From Incurvaria masculella (Eukaryota > Arthropoda > Insecta > Lepidoptera > Incurvariidae), in the NCBI GenBank assembly GCA_946894095.1, contig OX335645.2, positions 15,895,001 through 15,959,000 on the forward strand: DNA of 64,000 nucleotides, given 5' to 3'. Below, piece after piece: positions 1 through 15,000 of this stretch. Numbering within the stretch: the stretch's first letter is position 1; each line of letters begins with the position of its first letter. A program made the position numbers and the translations under genes. The notes beneath the pieces are model-generated. The model searched no databases. It was not told the DNA's origin and was given only the letters and a program-made list of their open reading frames with translations.

Positions 1-64
1 TAGGTGGAGCGCGTGCTGGTCGCGCCGCCCTCGGGCTTCTTGAGCGCGCTCTTCTTCTCGAGAC
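1..64 (-). CDS. Mth-like receptor exon 8 (partial): cytoplasmic tail
   Basis: The acceptor GTTCGCGCAG|GTCTCGAG joins exon 7 in phase 1. It encodes a basic tail, LEKKSALKKPEGGATSTRST, and the window ends two bases into the next codon (TA-). That codon is either Tyr or the stop, so the gene may end one base outside the window. Confidence 0.8.
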
Positions 65-3000
65 CTGCGCGAACAAGTTAGTCAAGCGAGCGAGTGGGGA
101 TTAGTCGCAGCGGTGAATCTACCTAACACTTTGCGGAGGCTTTGGCGCATTGGGGCAGAAATTAAGCCTATTCTTGAAGTTCTGTGCCCAGGAATGACGG
201 ATTGTTCAGTGGAGAAAACCGCTCTTAACAAAGCGATCTTCTCGACGAAAAAAATCCGGAAAACGGTATTCCATTTATTCAAGGTTTCCATCGAACAAAT
301 CGCTTTGTCAACCGCTAAAACGTCTCGACTGAAAGATTCCTGATTCCTGGGCACGGTATTCAAATTAGAAAGCTTATTCTTGAAGTTCTGTTCTCAGGAA
401 TGAGGATTTTTTCAGTGGTGATTACCGCTTTTAGCAAAGCGATTTACTAGACGAAAAAAATCCGGAACACGGTAGGTTTTTTAATTGTTCAAAGTTTCCG
501 TCGAAAAAATCGCTTTGTCAACCGCTTTAACGTCTCGACTGAAAGATTCATCATTTCTGAGCACGAAAATCCTGGAATGGGCCTACAAAAGTTTCCGCTC
601 ACTGTTACTAGGCGTCCTTAGAAGCGGTGATTCCTCTTTGTGCCTTCGCAAATTTAGTGAACCCTACGATGTGAAGACACCTAAGAGAAATGGCGTGATA
701 TTTACCCATTAGCGAATAGCTCGGAAAATAGGTTATATCAATTGGCAAGGATCAATCAATCAGTCATAGAACAGAACATATAATTTTTCCTAGAGAGGGT
801 AGCAAAATCCATTTATGCATGCATATATATGTTTACAAATCTACATAACATCTATACAGCCTCATGCTTTATGACGAAACCATATATAAATCTTTGCTGC
901 AAAACGTTAGGGCGAGTCAACACGTAGCGCCATACAATTTACATATTATTGACTTCGAACATTTGTAATATTACCGGGAGCTGTACAAGTTTTTCAAAAC
1001 ATCGCCAGTCTGAGCTAGCTGGTTTTTTTTAAATTTGCAATAACGAACAACTTTTGTTCTGAGAAACTTATTGTTAAATAATTACCCCTTTCGAATACTT
1101 ACCGTGACGCCTTATGGTGAATAGTTTTTAATTACCTACATTAGTGTTATATAGCTCTATGATTCCACTAGGAGCATTACCTAGCCTGGCCTGGCATTGT
1201 TTAACAGAACGGGCTATTTGCTGCTCTCGTATAGCGCTGGTTGTGGAAATAACAAAACAATTTCGATGTATATTTAATTTTAAGATTTATATTTAATTTA
1301 ATTAACAATTTAATTTAGATTTAACAAAATAACAAAACAATTGAGATTGTATCGATGGGTTGCAGGCGAGCCCTTCACTGTTTACCGCTGATTACGTATT
1401 CCAGGATTTCCGTAATCAGGAATCTCGAAAACAGCTTTTATAGCGGTTTTCAAAGCAATTTTTTGACGAACGGATTCGGGAGCATAGTATTTCAATCAAT
1501 CAAGGTTTTCCGTCGAAAACATCGCTTTGGAAACCGGTTTTCTAGACTCAGCATTCCTAATTACGGAATTCCAGGAATAGGCCTGCAACAGACTATCACC
1601 GGAAGTGTCGTCCGGTTCTAACTCTCCCCTAGGCACTCAACAAGACCCGCATACTGTATAACGTAATACATTCTAACCGATAGTTTGTTTTTTTTTTTGA
1701 TAAATGTTGCATTTCGCGCATACCAGGTTAAGTACCCGTATCTGCACTGAAATGTTACAACATTTTGTACCATCAGGCAATAAGCTGAAGAGTTCTACTG
1801 GAGTGTAAAACTGGCAAGCAATGGGAGGTTAGTAAAAGCGTGCAAAAGATTATTTTTTTCGGCACGTTAAAATGCAGACAACGCTGGGTCTTTTCGGCAT
1901 ATTTCTTACTAAATTTACCGTTACGGTACATAATCTTATGCAAAACAAGTTGACCTCGTAAACGCTCTGAACTAGAAAGAAGCCTAAAGCCTTATTTAAC
2001 ATTAGCATTTTCCCCTTCTGCCAGCCCGTCTGGTTATATATAGTTGCATTTGTCGATGCCTACATTATCTACAACACTAATTAAAGCAAAAAATAAAACA
2101 TCGATAGTCTACTGGAAATGAACTAAAGTATTGCTGACATATATAACAATCACACCATTTATATATGTACAGTGCATTCAGACAGAAATGTACAAACAAA
2201 CAAAATCAACATATACTTGTATCTTTCGGCAATGTAGAACATGAACATCCTGAAAACCAAAAGTGCGCGCTTGAACATAGGACAATCAGGTGTGTAAATC
2301 TGCAGTGCAAGGAGCAGCATATTCGACGCTTTAATGCCCTAGTCCGTGCTTTACGTTATCGCCTAACTGCACCAAATTTTATCAGGCAAACGCGTCGACC
2401 CCAAAATTTCGACGTTATTATGACAAAATCTAAAACATTCAAACGTAAGAATCAACGTTTATAAAACGTCGATCGATAAAAACAACATTAAAAACTAATT
2501 TTAGTTCTTTTCATTTTCGAATAGATTAAATTCGATTTCCGATCATTTCTAGTTTTACCGATTTGTATAAAAAACGCTGAGTCACCGTTAACGTTATCGT
2601 AAAGTTTTAGTAACGATAACACCAAAACTAACCCGGACTCGCACAGTTATGTTAATGTTCTTTAAATTTTCATATATTTGAATACATAAGTCTACCGGTA
2701 CATCCAGGTATGTCGATAACGTAAAACTCGGACGAGGGTCTCTGTCCAGCACGGTAAAGTCATACTTCTGCCCTGCTAAATACGCCCTGCTCTCTCGACT
2801 CCCAAATGCTCCAGAAACAACACCATACTTTAATCTATAGGGATAATGTACATGATTTAGATATCAAATCTAAAATAATTTCAAACACGGAATCGTTTGC
2901 GATCAAATGCTTATTACAAAATGTATTGCAACTCGAAAAAGAAAGATCTTTCTCAGTAAGAACCGAATAAGGTCTGGTGCCGGGTACGTACCTAGTCTTT

Positions 3001-6000
3001 TCCGCACTAGGAAGTAGACCTTCGGCTTCATTACGAGGATAACGAAGATGAAGAACCCTTGCAGCTCGTTGATGAGGTCGATGCCGACCCACAGCCAGCG
3101 CGGCTCCTCCACCACCGTCGCCAGTATCTCCCACACCCAGCCCGCTCCCATCACCACCCACAGCTTCACCACCAGGGTGTACCTGCCAAAAGGTCGTCAT
3201 GATGTGCAAAAACTCATCAGGCCAACGTTAACGCTAGATGGTTTGGATTAGAGACACGGTTTCGAAATAGAGTGTCCCGTGAGTCCATCAATTACAAAAC
3301 ACCATAAAGACTCAAATCCTCAGGGTAATAATAATAAAAGTAGTTGTATTATTACTCTGAGCACAAATCTCACATGTTGCAGGTAATTCTTTCATTGAAA
3401 ATAACATAACATAAGAGAGGGGAGCCAAAACCCAGTTACTCTATTCAATTTTCAAAAAGATCTAAGATCAAACTAAAAATATTCTTCAGTCCTGATAATC
3501 GTGTGCTTAATCTTCTGCGCCACATTCGTTTCTCAGTTATTTTCAATGAGGAATAACCACGATGGTCACAATTAAACTATTAGACTAACCACACAAAAAC
3601 CGGTTTAGTCCGGCGGATTAAAGTTTGTCCGCCAACTCTGAATACACCTGCTAGTGTTGACAACGTAGTTGTGCTGTATTAATATAAGGTATTTTTTTAT
3701 TGTAATCTCTATAATGTATAACCCTGTGTGTGAACAAAAAAATAAATTAAAAAATAGGGTTTCGTTGAAACAGTGTTTCTGGGCAGCTTTCCCCAGCCAG
3801 TCCCTTACACAGAGTGCAATGCGAGGTGTGCGGTACTGACTTGGCGCGATCGGCTCGGAAGCGGCGCTTGGCGCGGTCGCCGAAGGAGCCGGCCTGCATG
3901 CGGTGCAGGTCGGTCTTGACGCGCGCGCAATGCCGCGCCGTGCACACCCACAGCACCGTGTTCACCGCTATCACCGCGCCCACGGGCACCACGAAGAAGA
4001 TGTAGTGCGGCCAATCCGTCGCGCCGTTCTGAACTGCGCGAAAGAGGGCCACGGTTACGAGCTGAGTTACGGCCGCGGCAGTATCGTATTCTATCGATCT
4101 TCAATTTTGATTCTCGCGTTCAGGCAGTTTGGTATGTTTACTGATGAACGGGAAAGGTCAACATCTTTAAAAACCACCTATTACCAGGCCTTTGGAATGT
4201 ACCAATGAATTCGCTACACGCTAGCTTGTTTGTGATTGTATTCGTAAGTTACCGCACCGACAGAGGTGAAATATGTTTCGAGTTCCGACAGTTTTGTGTT
4301 TACTCCCTGTATTTTAATATATAACAGGTAGATTTACGGTATCAAACACATGAAACATACTGCTTCAGACAGTTAGGTTACAGAAGTCGCACCGATAGGT
4401 CTTCCGCTGTCTGCAATAGTATTCTACGCATAACCAGTGTCCGCGTACTCTTGCTTCGGAAGACCTTTCGGACGAAATCAGGAAGTAAGTTTACTGACCC
4501 GCACCGAACCAGCAGAAGTTCTGTCCGATGTTGGCGTCGAGGTAGGCCGACACCGGGTACAGGTCGAGCACGAACATGCAGCTCGTGAGTACGATGGGTG
4601 CACCCCACGCGCACAGGGAGTAGTACGCGAAGCGGCGCCGGTCCGCGCCCACGCGCCCCATGCGCTGCACCGTCTTCACGCTCCTGGAACGCAAGTATTG
4701 TAAAACGGAAGTTCTGTCCGTTGTTGGCGTCGAGGTAGGCCGACACCGGGTACAGGTCGAGCACGAACATGCAGCTCGTGAGTACGATGGGTGCACCCCA
4801 CGCGCACAGGGAGTAGTACGCGTAGCGGCGCCGGGCCGCGCCCACGCGCCCCATGCGCTGCACCGTCTTCACGCTCCTGGAACGCAAGTATTGTAAAACG
4901 GAAGTTCTGTCCGATGTTGGCGTCGAGGTAGGCCGACACCGGGTACAGGTCGAGCACGAACATGCAGCTCGTGAGTACGATGGGTGCACCCCACGCGCAC
5001 AGGGAGTAGTACGCGAAGCGGCGCCGGTCCGCGCCCACGCGCCCCATGCGCTGCACCGTCTTCACGCTCCTGGAACGCAAGTATTGTAAAACGGAAGTTC
5101 TGTCCGTTGTTGGCGTCGAGGTAGGCCGACACCGGGTACAGGTCGAGCACGAACATGCAGCTCGTGAGTACGATGGGTGCACCCCACGCGCACAGGGAGT
5201 AGTACGCGTAGCGGCGCCGGTCCGCGCCCACGCGCCCCATGCGCTGCACCGTCTTCACGCTCCTGGAACGCAAGTATTGTAAAACGGAAGTTCTGTCCGA
5301 TGTTGGCGTCGAGGAAGGCCGACACCGGGTACAAGTCGAGCACGAACATGTAGCTGTACACGTCGGGAGCACCCTACGCGCTCATCGAGTTATATGGATC
5401 ACTCGCTATCCTGGCGAATGGAATTCGCGTTGTGTCGTTGGAATTCGAGAAAATAAGTTGTAGGCGAATTCGTAAGCTAACTCACTCGCCCGCGCTGCCG
5501 ATTTAGAATGTAAAAGTGGCTACTACTACGCCCCCTATACAAACGAGTTTCGGTTTCTACTCCCTTCCTTCCATGCTCGGTGACCTGACCGTCGTAAATT
5601 TCTTAATTTCTAACACTACCCATAAACCTATAATTCTAATAATTATTTGGCCACAACATGAATAGCTATATCTAAAAACATTCGTAATCAATTAGTGCCT
5701 GAAAGTCCATTATATTTTGTGTGAAAATAATGTAGCTTTTTAATTAACATACTGGACGCATTCATTATTAAAGACAATGGACAATATATTAAATTAGAAC
5801 CCGAGGACTGCTATCCTACATGTAATGCCTACTCTTTCTTACTACCTATACCTATATTCCGGAAGGTCACGACATTTTGGGTCACGATAAGGTAAATGGC
5901 TGAATCTGGGTTCAATGTTAGAGACTAACCCTTTGATGCTAACTAGGTCGGTCTGCCTGTACCAAGTGGTTGCGTTATCAAAATTGGCTATATAATATAG

Positions 6001-9000
6001 ATGTTGGTATGTACCTGCTGATGAATATACTGATTGTCTAGAAATATTGATACATAATAATTATACAACAAGAACGAGTCGGTTTTTTAATTTATTTTTT
6101 ATTAATTTTAATAATTATTTTTTATTTTAATTTTAACCTAAACTTATATCTGTAACCTAAATCGCCTATACCTACTAAACGCAGCCAAATATTTATTCAG
6201 TTTAGGTATTGCTAAGCAATTGCTGATACTTTCATGCTTCGTTATTTTCAGCCATTTACCTTATCTTATATATTTTTTGTCAGCATAACAAAATTTTCAG
6301 ACGCCTTATCTACGTAACGCAACCACTTGGCGCAGGCAGGCTGACACATTTGGCTTCATAGGGTTCATCTTTATTCTGTGAACCAGTTTCAGCCATTTAT
6401 ATGTATACGTTATGGTTACCATTTTTGTCGCGACCTCCTGGTTTACTGTTTTGTATTTGGCATCAAACGCAATCCTACTAACAAAAAATAATGATATTAG
6501 TCATATTTTAATCAAGCAAACACTTCCTTTTTTTTATTTCATAAATGTAATAGTCATAACAATTTATTTTTTACAATTTATACATTATTAAAATAATATA
6601 AAGCGAATCTGAGGGACTGCAGACTAATTGTAAGTTATGTTATTTTAGAGAATTGTTCCTTTGTAAAGTGTATTTCCATTTTTATTAACTCGATGCCCAT
6701 ATGAAGTACATACAGTTTCCCGACATGATGACTAAATAAAACTTAAAATGAAATCAGGTCAAAGATTCTTTTTAGGGTTCCGTACCCAACGGGTGTAAAC
6801 GGAACCCTATTACTAAGCCTCCGCTGTCCGTCCGTCCGTCTGTCACAGGGCTGTATCTCATGAACCGTAATAGGTAGGCAGCTAAAATTTACACAGAGTG
6901 TGTATTTATTTTGCCGTTATAACAACAAATATATAAAATTAAATAATAATAAAAAATAAAGGGCCCCATAAAAAAAGCCTGATTTTTTGTGTTAAATCTT
7001 TTACGATGGTACGAAACCCTTCATGTGCGAGTCCGACTCGCACTTGGCCGGTTTTTACAGCTCAGTAATAATTTCACGAAAGTTTTCGTATTGTGCCAGG
7101 AGTTCATTGCCCAGCTCTCAGTGCTTATGTGAGATTATGCGTCTAATAGAAAAAGTCAATATTGTAAACAGCAAAGCCGCCACGCCGGCGACCGGGCTTA
7201 TATTGTGCTTTGATCGAGTATTTTTATCTATGCGTATCCGGAATTTCGTTCATGTAAACCGAGTCTGTCTGTACCAGAATTGGAACATTCGATGCGTCTG
7301 CGCACGGAAGTTGGTACAACATTCTTTTAATCGCACAACTTTAGATAAACTCTGGTTGGATAAACTTCCCACTTAAAATAGGTCAGAGTGGCGCAGCAGC
7401 CAGAGAGATCTATTTTTACATCGTTCTGTTTTCATTGTTTGCACTTTTATTGAAATGAAATGTAATTAGGGATGTAAAAAAACGGTGGTGTAAATGGTGC
7501 ATATGGCAATTAACTTAATTTTAAAGACTAAAATATATTAACGAGTTCCGAGTCTTCACCAAATTATGAAGACATTTTTACCATTTTAGAGTGTTTTAAA
7601 GAAAAAGAAATACCTCAAAACCAATTCAGTAAATAGGTACCGAAATGAAATTGTCTGTTTCGCAAATATTTGAATGATGATGGATGGAAAAAAACTTCCT
7701 AAAACATTCATACATTAACTTTTAATAGAATGTTTACCAAGAATTATTAAACTTTTACATTGGACAACAAAGTCAAGCTCTCAATATCGACTCAAAACAA
7801 ATATTTTTTCGGAAAAATATTTTTTATGTAACTTTTTTATCTAAAAAGAGCGCAAAAAAACGAACCTCCGGGCCTTATAACTTAGAAACTAAACATAATT
7901 TTACAATGTGAATGATCGTAAAGCATCAAGTTCAATTTAATAAAGCTGTTTTTATACCTTTGGGTCTCCGACAAGAAATGTGAGTATGATCTTCTTTCCA
8001 CGTTATGGGGAAAGGACCGGAAAACCCCGCCTTAAGGTGTGTCCGCACTTTAGCCATTACGTAGAAACTCATTATTTTTATTAAGCTTCTTTATTGTATC
8101 AATAAAACTAAATGCGCCCGGGGTGTTATGCAGGGTACGTGCGTGTAGATCTACGGTGTACGGTCCACTCGAGGATGACTGACGCGTGTGACGTCACGAC
8201 CCTGCCCGCCCGCCCAGAACACCGGTGGGCGGCCTGGCTTATGGGAGACTCTGCGATGATTTATATAATAATTTGTACTAATCGGAAAACTAATAATAAT
8301 ACATTCGTAGCCTAGTGGCGCGGGGACTTGACTAGCATACCAGAGGTCTTGCCACTGTCATGCTCCATTTTATTTCTCTTTCTTAATTTGATTAGTGAAT
8401 TTCGTCAGGAAATCAAGCTATGATTCGGAATCAAAACTGTAGGTCCCTTTCCATCCAGTTCAGTAGACCTTCCCTACTGAACTGGATGGAAAACACGTTA
8501 CACAGACAATTGAATAAGTTTGGATATCTTTCGATGTCAATTATTACGTGTTTGACAAATCATGTTTTATGCAACCTAACACACAACTACCGTTATGATA
8601 TTAGCCTAATACACCACATTCCCGAAGGAATTAGGTGCCATGCCAGGACATTCCTTATATTGCTCGGCTACATTGAACTGGATGGAATACACGGACAATT
8701 TTCATTGCCGTTTCGACCATCGTCCATTCAATGCGATGGTGCCAACCCGGGCGGGATTAACCCTACCACTTAGTAAGTGAGGGCCTTATGAATAGTACTA
8801 TACTCGTACAGGGTCCGTCACTCGAACTGTCACTAACTTCACACTGCTTCTATTTTCAAAATAATTTTGCCAAATTTTGGTGAAACGTCAATTTGTTTTA
8901 TTGGTTTTAAGTGGGCGAAAAGAACGGGGAAAAAAATTCAATTTGGTTATATTTTTTCGCAATGGATATTAAACGTATCAACGTGATCGTTTCGCATTTG

Positions 9001-12000
9001 ACCGGAAAGTCACAACCAGTCATCGTTTGGGAGCACATTTACGTGTGAACAAAATGTTAGTGCAACGAACCCAAACCGGGAGCGTTGCTAAACGGCGCAG
9101 GGTGGAGGCGGCCATCCGAAAACAGCAACATCACTTGATATGGTTCGAAAGGTGAAGGCTCAAATTCAAAGAAACCCTCGCCAGAGCGCTGCAAAATTGG
9201 CGGAAAGTCGAGTATTCGGTGCATACGGAAAAATAACTGAAACTGAAGCCTTACAAGATACATCTTCAGCGCAGAAGGTAGTCCGACTACAAAGAGCTCG
9301 AGCCTCAAGCCTTGCACGACTTGAACGTGGCGATCTGGAAAACATTGTTTTTTCTCATGAAAAAAATTGTACTGTCTAACAGTATGTAAACAAACGAAAT
9401 GATCGTGTTTGGATGCAGGGCAAGTCCAACAAGAATTTACACGATAGAGTGGCCGTTCGTCAGCAAGCGCCTGCTTCTGTTATGGTCTGGGTTGAAGTAA
9501 CCACAAATTGTCGCTCTCCACTCAACAATAACAATGAATGTCTTATAAATCAATGTTTTTTTTAGCATTATGATTAAATTTTTAATAAACTGTACTTCAA
9601 GTAACCAAATAACATTATTTTCAATTGGTAACAGTTCGAGTGACGGACCCTGTACTTATTAATAAGTCACTGATTATCTGTAAGAAGGGCCTTATTAATA
9701 TTACTATACTTATTAATAAGTGCCTAGCATAGATTAATAAGTCACTTATTAATCTATGCTAAAACGATGCTAGGCTGCCGCTAGATGGATAGGTTTCAGT
9801 CACCGCTCCAGTCCTTTCTTGCTTAACAAACACACCTTTAAAGCTTTTAGCATCATGCCATTCGGTGATGAAATTGATCTCGGCCTTAACACTTCAATCT
9901 TTGTTTTCCTATGTCTACTTAGCTAATGCAGACGGCACAATGTCGCAATTAGGCAAGTGGATTAAGACTATTACATAGAATGTTCATTGGGAGGCGTGTC
10001 GGATGTCCGAGCAATATAGGTGACTTGACTTGTGGGTTTTTTCCATGAGCCAAGAGGATATAGACCACGTTGGATTGAATGCTCAGGGCTTGGAGTCAGT
10101 GTCCGCAAAGCAAGTAAAGAGCTAAAAAAAGTGTTAGTCTAAGGCAGGCGGCAAAATTGGAAAACATATTGCCCGAGATTGGTTTGCTTTTGATGTAAAG
10201 CGCGGAAAATGGCGTACGGCAGGCCCACACCAGGAACTTTCAAGGGGGCTGCGAAAACCATGCCGGCCGGCCCAGTGTTTCTTCACAGGAGATCATCGTA
10301 AGATAATACCATAGATATCCATAGTCTATGGATAATACTGAGATTCAAAGACAGTTCTTCGATGGCACTTAGTTCATATGGAGTGTGTGGGGTGTAATAA
10401 GCACAGCGCTTTTAAATAGCGACGTTTGTGATAAGTACGAACAAGTAACATATATTTTTAATTACTTGCAGTAGCTTACAAAATTTCCAAGTGCGGTATG
10501 TTTTATTCCCAATCATGACACATTTTAATATCCCTATATTTATCCTATTGTAAACATGTGCTGTTATGAGATTACACCATGGACTCGGCGCCGACTTTAG
10601 GCAGAATTTATAAAGTAGGTAGATATTAAGTCCCTGAGAACATTATTTTTATTAAAATTTAGATCCATAAATCTATCACGCCGCATTTCCGCGCTAATCT
10701 AGGATCTTCCATTTATCTGTGTACGGCTACAATGAACTCAGGAGGGGAAAATGATCATTTTTATTGCCTATTGGACCATCTTTCATTAAATGCGACAAGC
10801 CATCTTTAAATCTAAACCACCAATGTCATGACGATAGATACAATTCTTTTTTGGTGATGCTAAGATGCTGAGAAGCCAAACTGTAACATGGGCTTCGAAA
10901 CACAAGTGAGAAGTGACAAGTTAAAACTCAAGAAGAAGTGAAGAAAGTGGTGAGAATCAAACTCTAGACTCCGGTGGGAAGTTCAGAGGCCTTATTGACT
11001 AGACTACGGACCCATACCCATTCTATGCTTATTTTAGACATTCATGACTTCTTTTACGTTTACGAAACATTTAGTTTGGTAAACTTAAATTAATCTAGTT
11101 TTGTAATTCAACATTTATTCTGGGATATAAGATCAATTAACTGAGAGAGCGACCCGATCGTACAGGGTTTAGAGTGTAGAGTGCACAATAATTCTACGAA
11201 TACCAAAGTGTGAACGAAACATTCGGAACATGTTGGGAACCAATCCCGCCCGAACATCATTTCGGAAAGCTGTTAATACCGAGTTTGAAAATTGGGTGTT
11301 TTAATAAAATGCACTCACGAATAGGTGTAATTTGTTTCATTGTAATTGTAAAAAAAAAAGGTGAAAGATATTTAGAGTTACTATTTGGTTTGCAATACAA
11401 ACTAAATGATTTAGGTGTACAAAAGTTCGACAAGGTCACCGAAACCAAATATATGTCACACGAATTTATTATAGCTCACTTCCCAAATCTTCAATATTCC
11501 ATATCATCTGAACATTTCTTGTCGCCACTTTTTCTATTTCGTATCACGTCCGACAAACCAATTAAGGATAATCGCGTGCGTCTCCATGATAATACAAACA
11601 TATTCCTGGGTGGGTGACGGTAATTTGAAAGCCAACCAACAGAGTGACGTTAACTTGCCACGAAAATGCCACGTTCCTGTCAACAGACATCCAAACCTTA
11701 ATTATGCCAGGCCTTGTTTTAAAATGTTGGTACAATAGTTAGGCAAATAATGAGATTTTTCAATTTTGTAATGTTTATTTTTATTCTGATTCCAGGAATC
11801 GGGAATAAAGTTTATATTGTTTCTTACACATAATTTTCAAGACACCATTTATTTTCAAAATGTTATTACAATGTTTCAATTAGATGTCGTTGGATAATCT
11901 CAAATCAATAGAATAACGGTTAATGTCATTTCCACTCAAATACATAAATAAATAAATCAATACATACATTTAAAAACCTTTTCCAAAAACCACTTGATCA

Positions 12001-15000
12001 ATATCATGAATCACTTAAACGCCGTTGGATACAAAGATCGAAGATACAGCCAATCGATCAGAATCAGCTAATCAAACAGAGATATGTACCGAGCCTCCAT
12101 TACTTCGACCAGGCAAATATTATCTATGTCAACGTATGGATAATAGTATTGGGCAAACACCACTCGTGGACTAACGAAAACTCAACAGGTCTTCGGAGCT
12201 AAAATCAATACCTTGTGAGTAGACGTAAGAGCAAACTAACGGACGGACTAAGGAACGAAGTGTTTCACAACAAAGCCCATATAAGCGAGGACAGTCATCT
12301 TTCGACTGATAACGTGTTAAGGCGCTGGAACTAGCCAAATTTCGAAGTTTTCCGAGTCATCACACTCTAGCCAAGTCGATTATAAATCGCATTTTTACAA
12401 TATGTAATTAATGGAACTGTTCTCGTTTACAGATTCTTTAAAGAAAATATGTTTACATTTTCTTTAAAGAATCTGTAAACGTTTCAGATTGTTTTTTTAA
12501 CGTTAGAATGCTAAAATTAAACGGAATAATGGTTTTATGAACAAATTGTATTGTTATATTTAGCAATCCAACGATTTTTTTAATGTTATTAAAATCATAT
12601 ACAATATACAAAGAAAATTAAGAGCAATTATCAGTCTGTGCTTATCAATTCCATCTGGATTTCTAAGCCGTTTCACGGCATTTTATGAAATGTATTCGAA
12701 GTTATGAAGTAAGTTATTAATGGAAAATACTTAATTACCCTCAAACCGAACTGAGTCATTTATAAATTAAACAATTTGTAAAAAATATATGTCTCAGTCA
12801 AATATTAAAACTAGAAATGAAGCTTAATATATTTTTAGTTGATATCCCAAAAGGGTGCAAAAAAATTCCAAACATGAGGCGCCATAACTTTTATAATTCA
12901 ATTTTCTTGGGAACCTTGCAATGCTTTGTTATGAATCTAATGTAAAAGTATACACTTTAATCTTATTTACAATGGTAGCTTTTTGATATTTTAATAGTTT
13001 AATTTTTAATTTAATTTAATTTAATTATTAATTTAACATTTCATATACTTCCTTTTCCTCCTTAAGGTGCATGACCGTCACATTTTAAAATCGTTGCGAT
13101 GTGTCGATTATAGTCGATTTATTAAATAAAATCGGATACATCTCTGATCTGTAACATATATTTTGACCTTTACATATTTTTTTTATTTATTCGTTTTAAA
13201 AATGCATTCATTGATATATATTAAGATTATAACCTTGTATCAGTGATATGAAAAATTACTATGACTTAATCTAGTTCTTGTATTTGATCTTTAAGGTGGC
13301 CCATCCCGCTCATCTCCCCATACAAAAGGGGAAAGAAGATCACGCCCATATTTCTTGTCAGAGATCCAAAATTTTACTTAAAATAGCTTTATTTGATCGA
13401 ACTAGATGTCTGATGACCATTGGCATTGTAAAATTGTGTTTGGTTTCTAAGTTATGAGGTCCGAAAGTTCGAATTTTTCGCGCGTTTTATACAATAACTT
13501 TGGAGGTGGATTACGCAATGATAAAGTAAGAATATCTTAAAAAGATTAGTCATCAGACATAGCTTATTTAATCAAGATTTATAATCTATTTGGTTTTTGT
13601 TAGATTTTTGACTACAGCAGTCGCGGTTTACTTTTAGCTATAAGTCGTTTTGAAATTAAAATTTTCGTAAATCTTACCAAATCATACATTATGCACATTG
13701 TCTTTTTTGTGGACATGTTGCATATTCCTCGTCACGGAGCCTGTCTCATTCTTTGAAAAAGAGAAGGTCCCAGAGCGCAACAGCACGGTTTTGTACCGTG
13801 CCCGCGAATGAGTTAGGCCCGCCGGGTTAGGCCACCTTAACGCCTTATTTGTCAGAATAATATAATACAATCAGAAAAAATATTGACTGACTGTTATCAA
13901 CTACAACCTATTGCCTTGGGCAGCATTGTCTGGACAGAGTTCACGGTATCAGGGATCTAGGTATATTATTTGACTCGAAGCTACATTTTGACCAACATGT
14001 TGATAATATAGTTAACAAAGCTTATTCTATGCTGGGATTTGTCTATAGAATTAGTAAACCTTTCCGAAAACTTTAAACTTATCTCCTTTTGTATTTTACA
14101 CTTGTTCGATCCCAGCTGGATTTCTGCACCGTTGTCTGGAATCCACTCTATGAAGTTTATGTAAGTAAGTTAGAGGGTGTACAGAAAAAAAATCTGCGAT
14201 GCCTTAGCTATAGATTGAGTGACCCAAAAAGCTCATATGGCAAAATGATCAATCGCTATAAGATATGTACTCTTCTCGAAAGACGTTCTCAACTTGATCT
14301 AGTTACTCTATATAGGATCTGTAATAATATAATCGACTCCCCTAGCCTTCTCGAACTGATAAATTTTAGAGTCCCGCTAAGAAGCACTAGATTTAATGCA
14401 TTATTCCACCTTAGTAACGTACGCACAAATGCTGGTGTTAGAGATCCTGTTAGACGAATGTGCCAGCTGTACAATGAAAAGATGATAAAATCAGATTTGT
14501 TTTTCGACTCCACACGTACATTTAAATATAATGTCAGAAATCTTAAGCTATTGTAAGCAAACATATGTACCAACTATATATCTTATTCCTATTTACATGT
14601 ATGTTCCTAATTTGTAACTCCGCATGCACCACCTTTTCTTTAATGTATTCTTGTGTATCAGTGAGGAATAGCTTTGGATACGAGCAAATTCTAATTACTT
14701 GTTATTGTTACTGCTTTCATTGTTCGTGTCTGTATTTCCTCCTAAATAAATAAATAAAAATAAAAAATCAAATAAATAAACTCAGATAATGAGTCCTAGA
14801 TAACAGATTTTTTACTAATCACTTATTTAAAATATAATTACAATATAGACTAAAACTATCGACCGCCTAAGCACAGAATACGTAAGGCCTAAGTTTCGTT
14901 CACTATTCGCGCGCGATGAGGTGACAAAACTGATCAGCAAATGATAGATACAAATATATGCAAATGTGAACATCAAAGCAACTACTCCGAAGAGAACGCA

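Noticed and set aside
4437..5282. plus-strand 78-88-codon repeated proteins in the exon array
   Set aside because: They are antisense shadows of the repeated TM4 exon and recur only because the DNA unit does.
4515..5286. CRISPR array or satellite
   Set aside because: The 193-bp units are direct copies of a coding exon with no spacer/repeat alternation.
9057..9317. minus-strand 86-codon gene
   Set aside because: It is antisense to the Tc1-like transposase relic.
11210..11617. 135-codon open frame as a gene
   Set aside because: No recognised domain, low-complexity Lys run and no splice or promoter context; it lies in a receptor intron among repeats.
14289..14573. minus-strand 94-codon gene
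   Set aside because: It is antisense to the LINE reverse-transcriptase relic.
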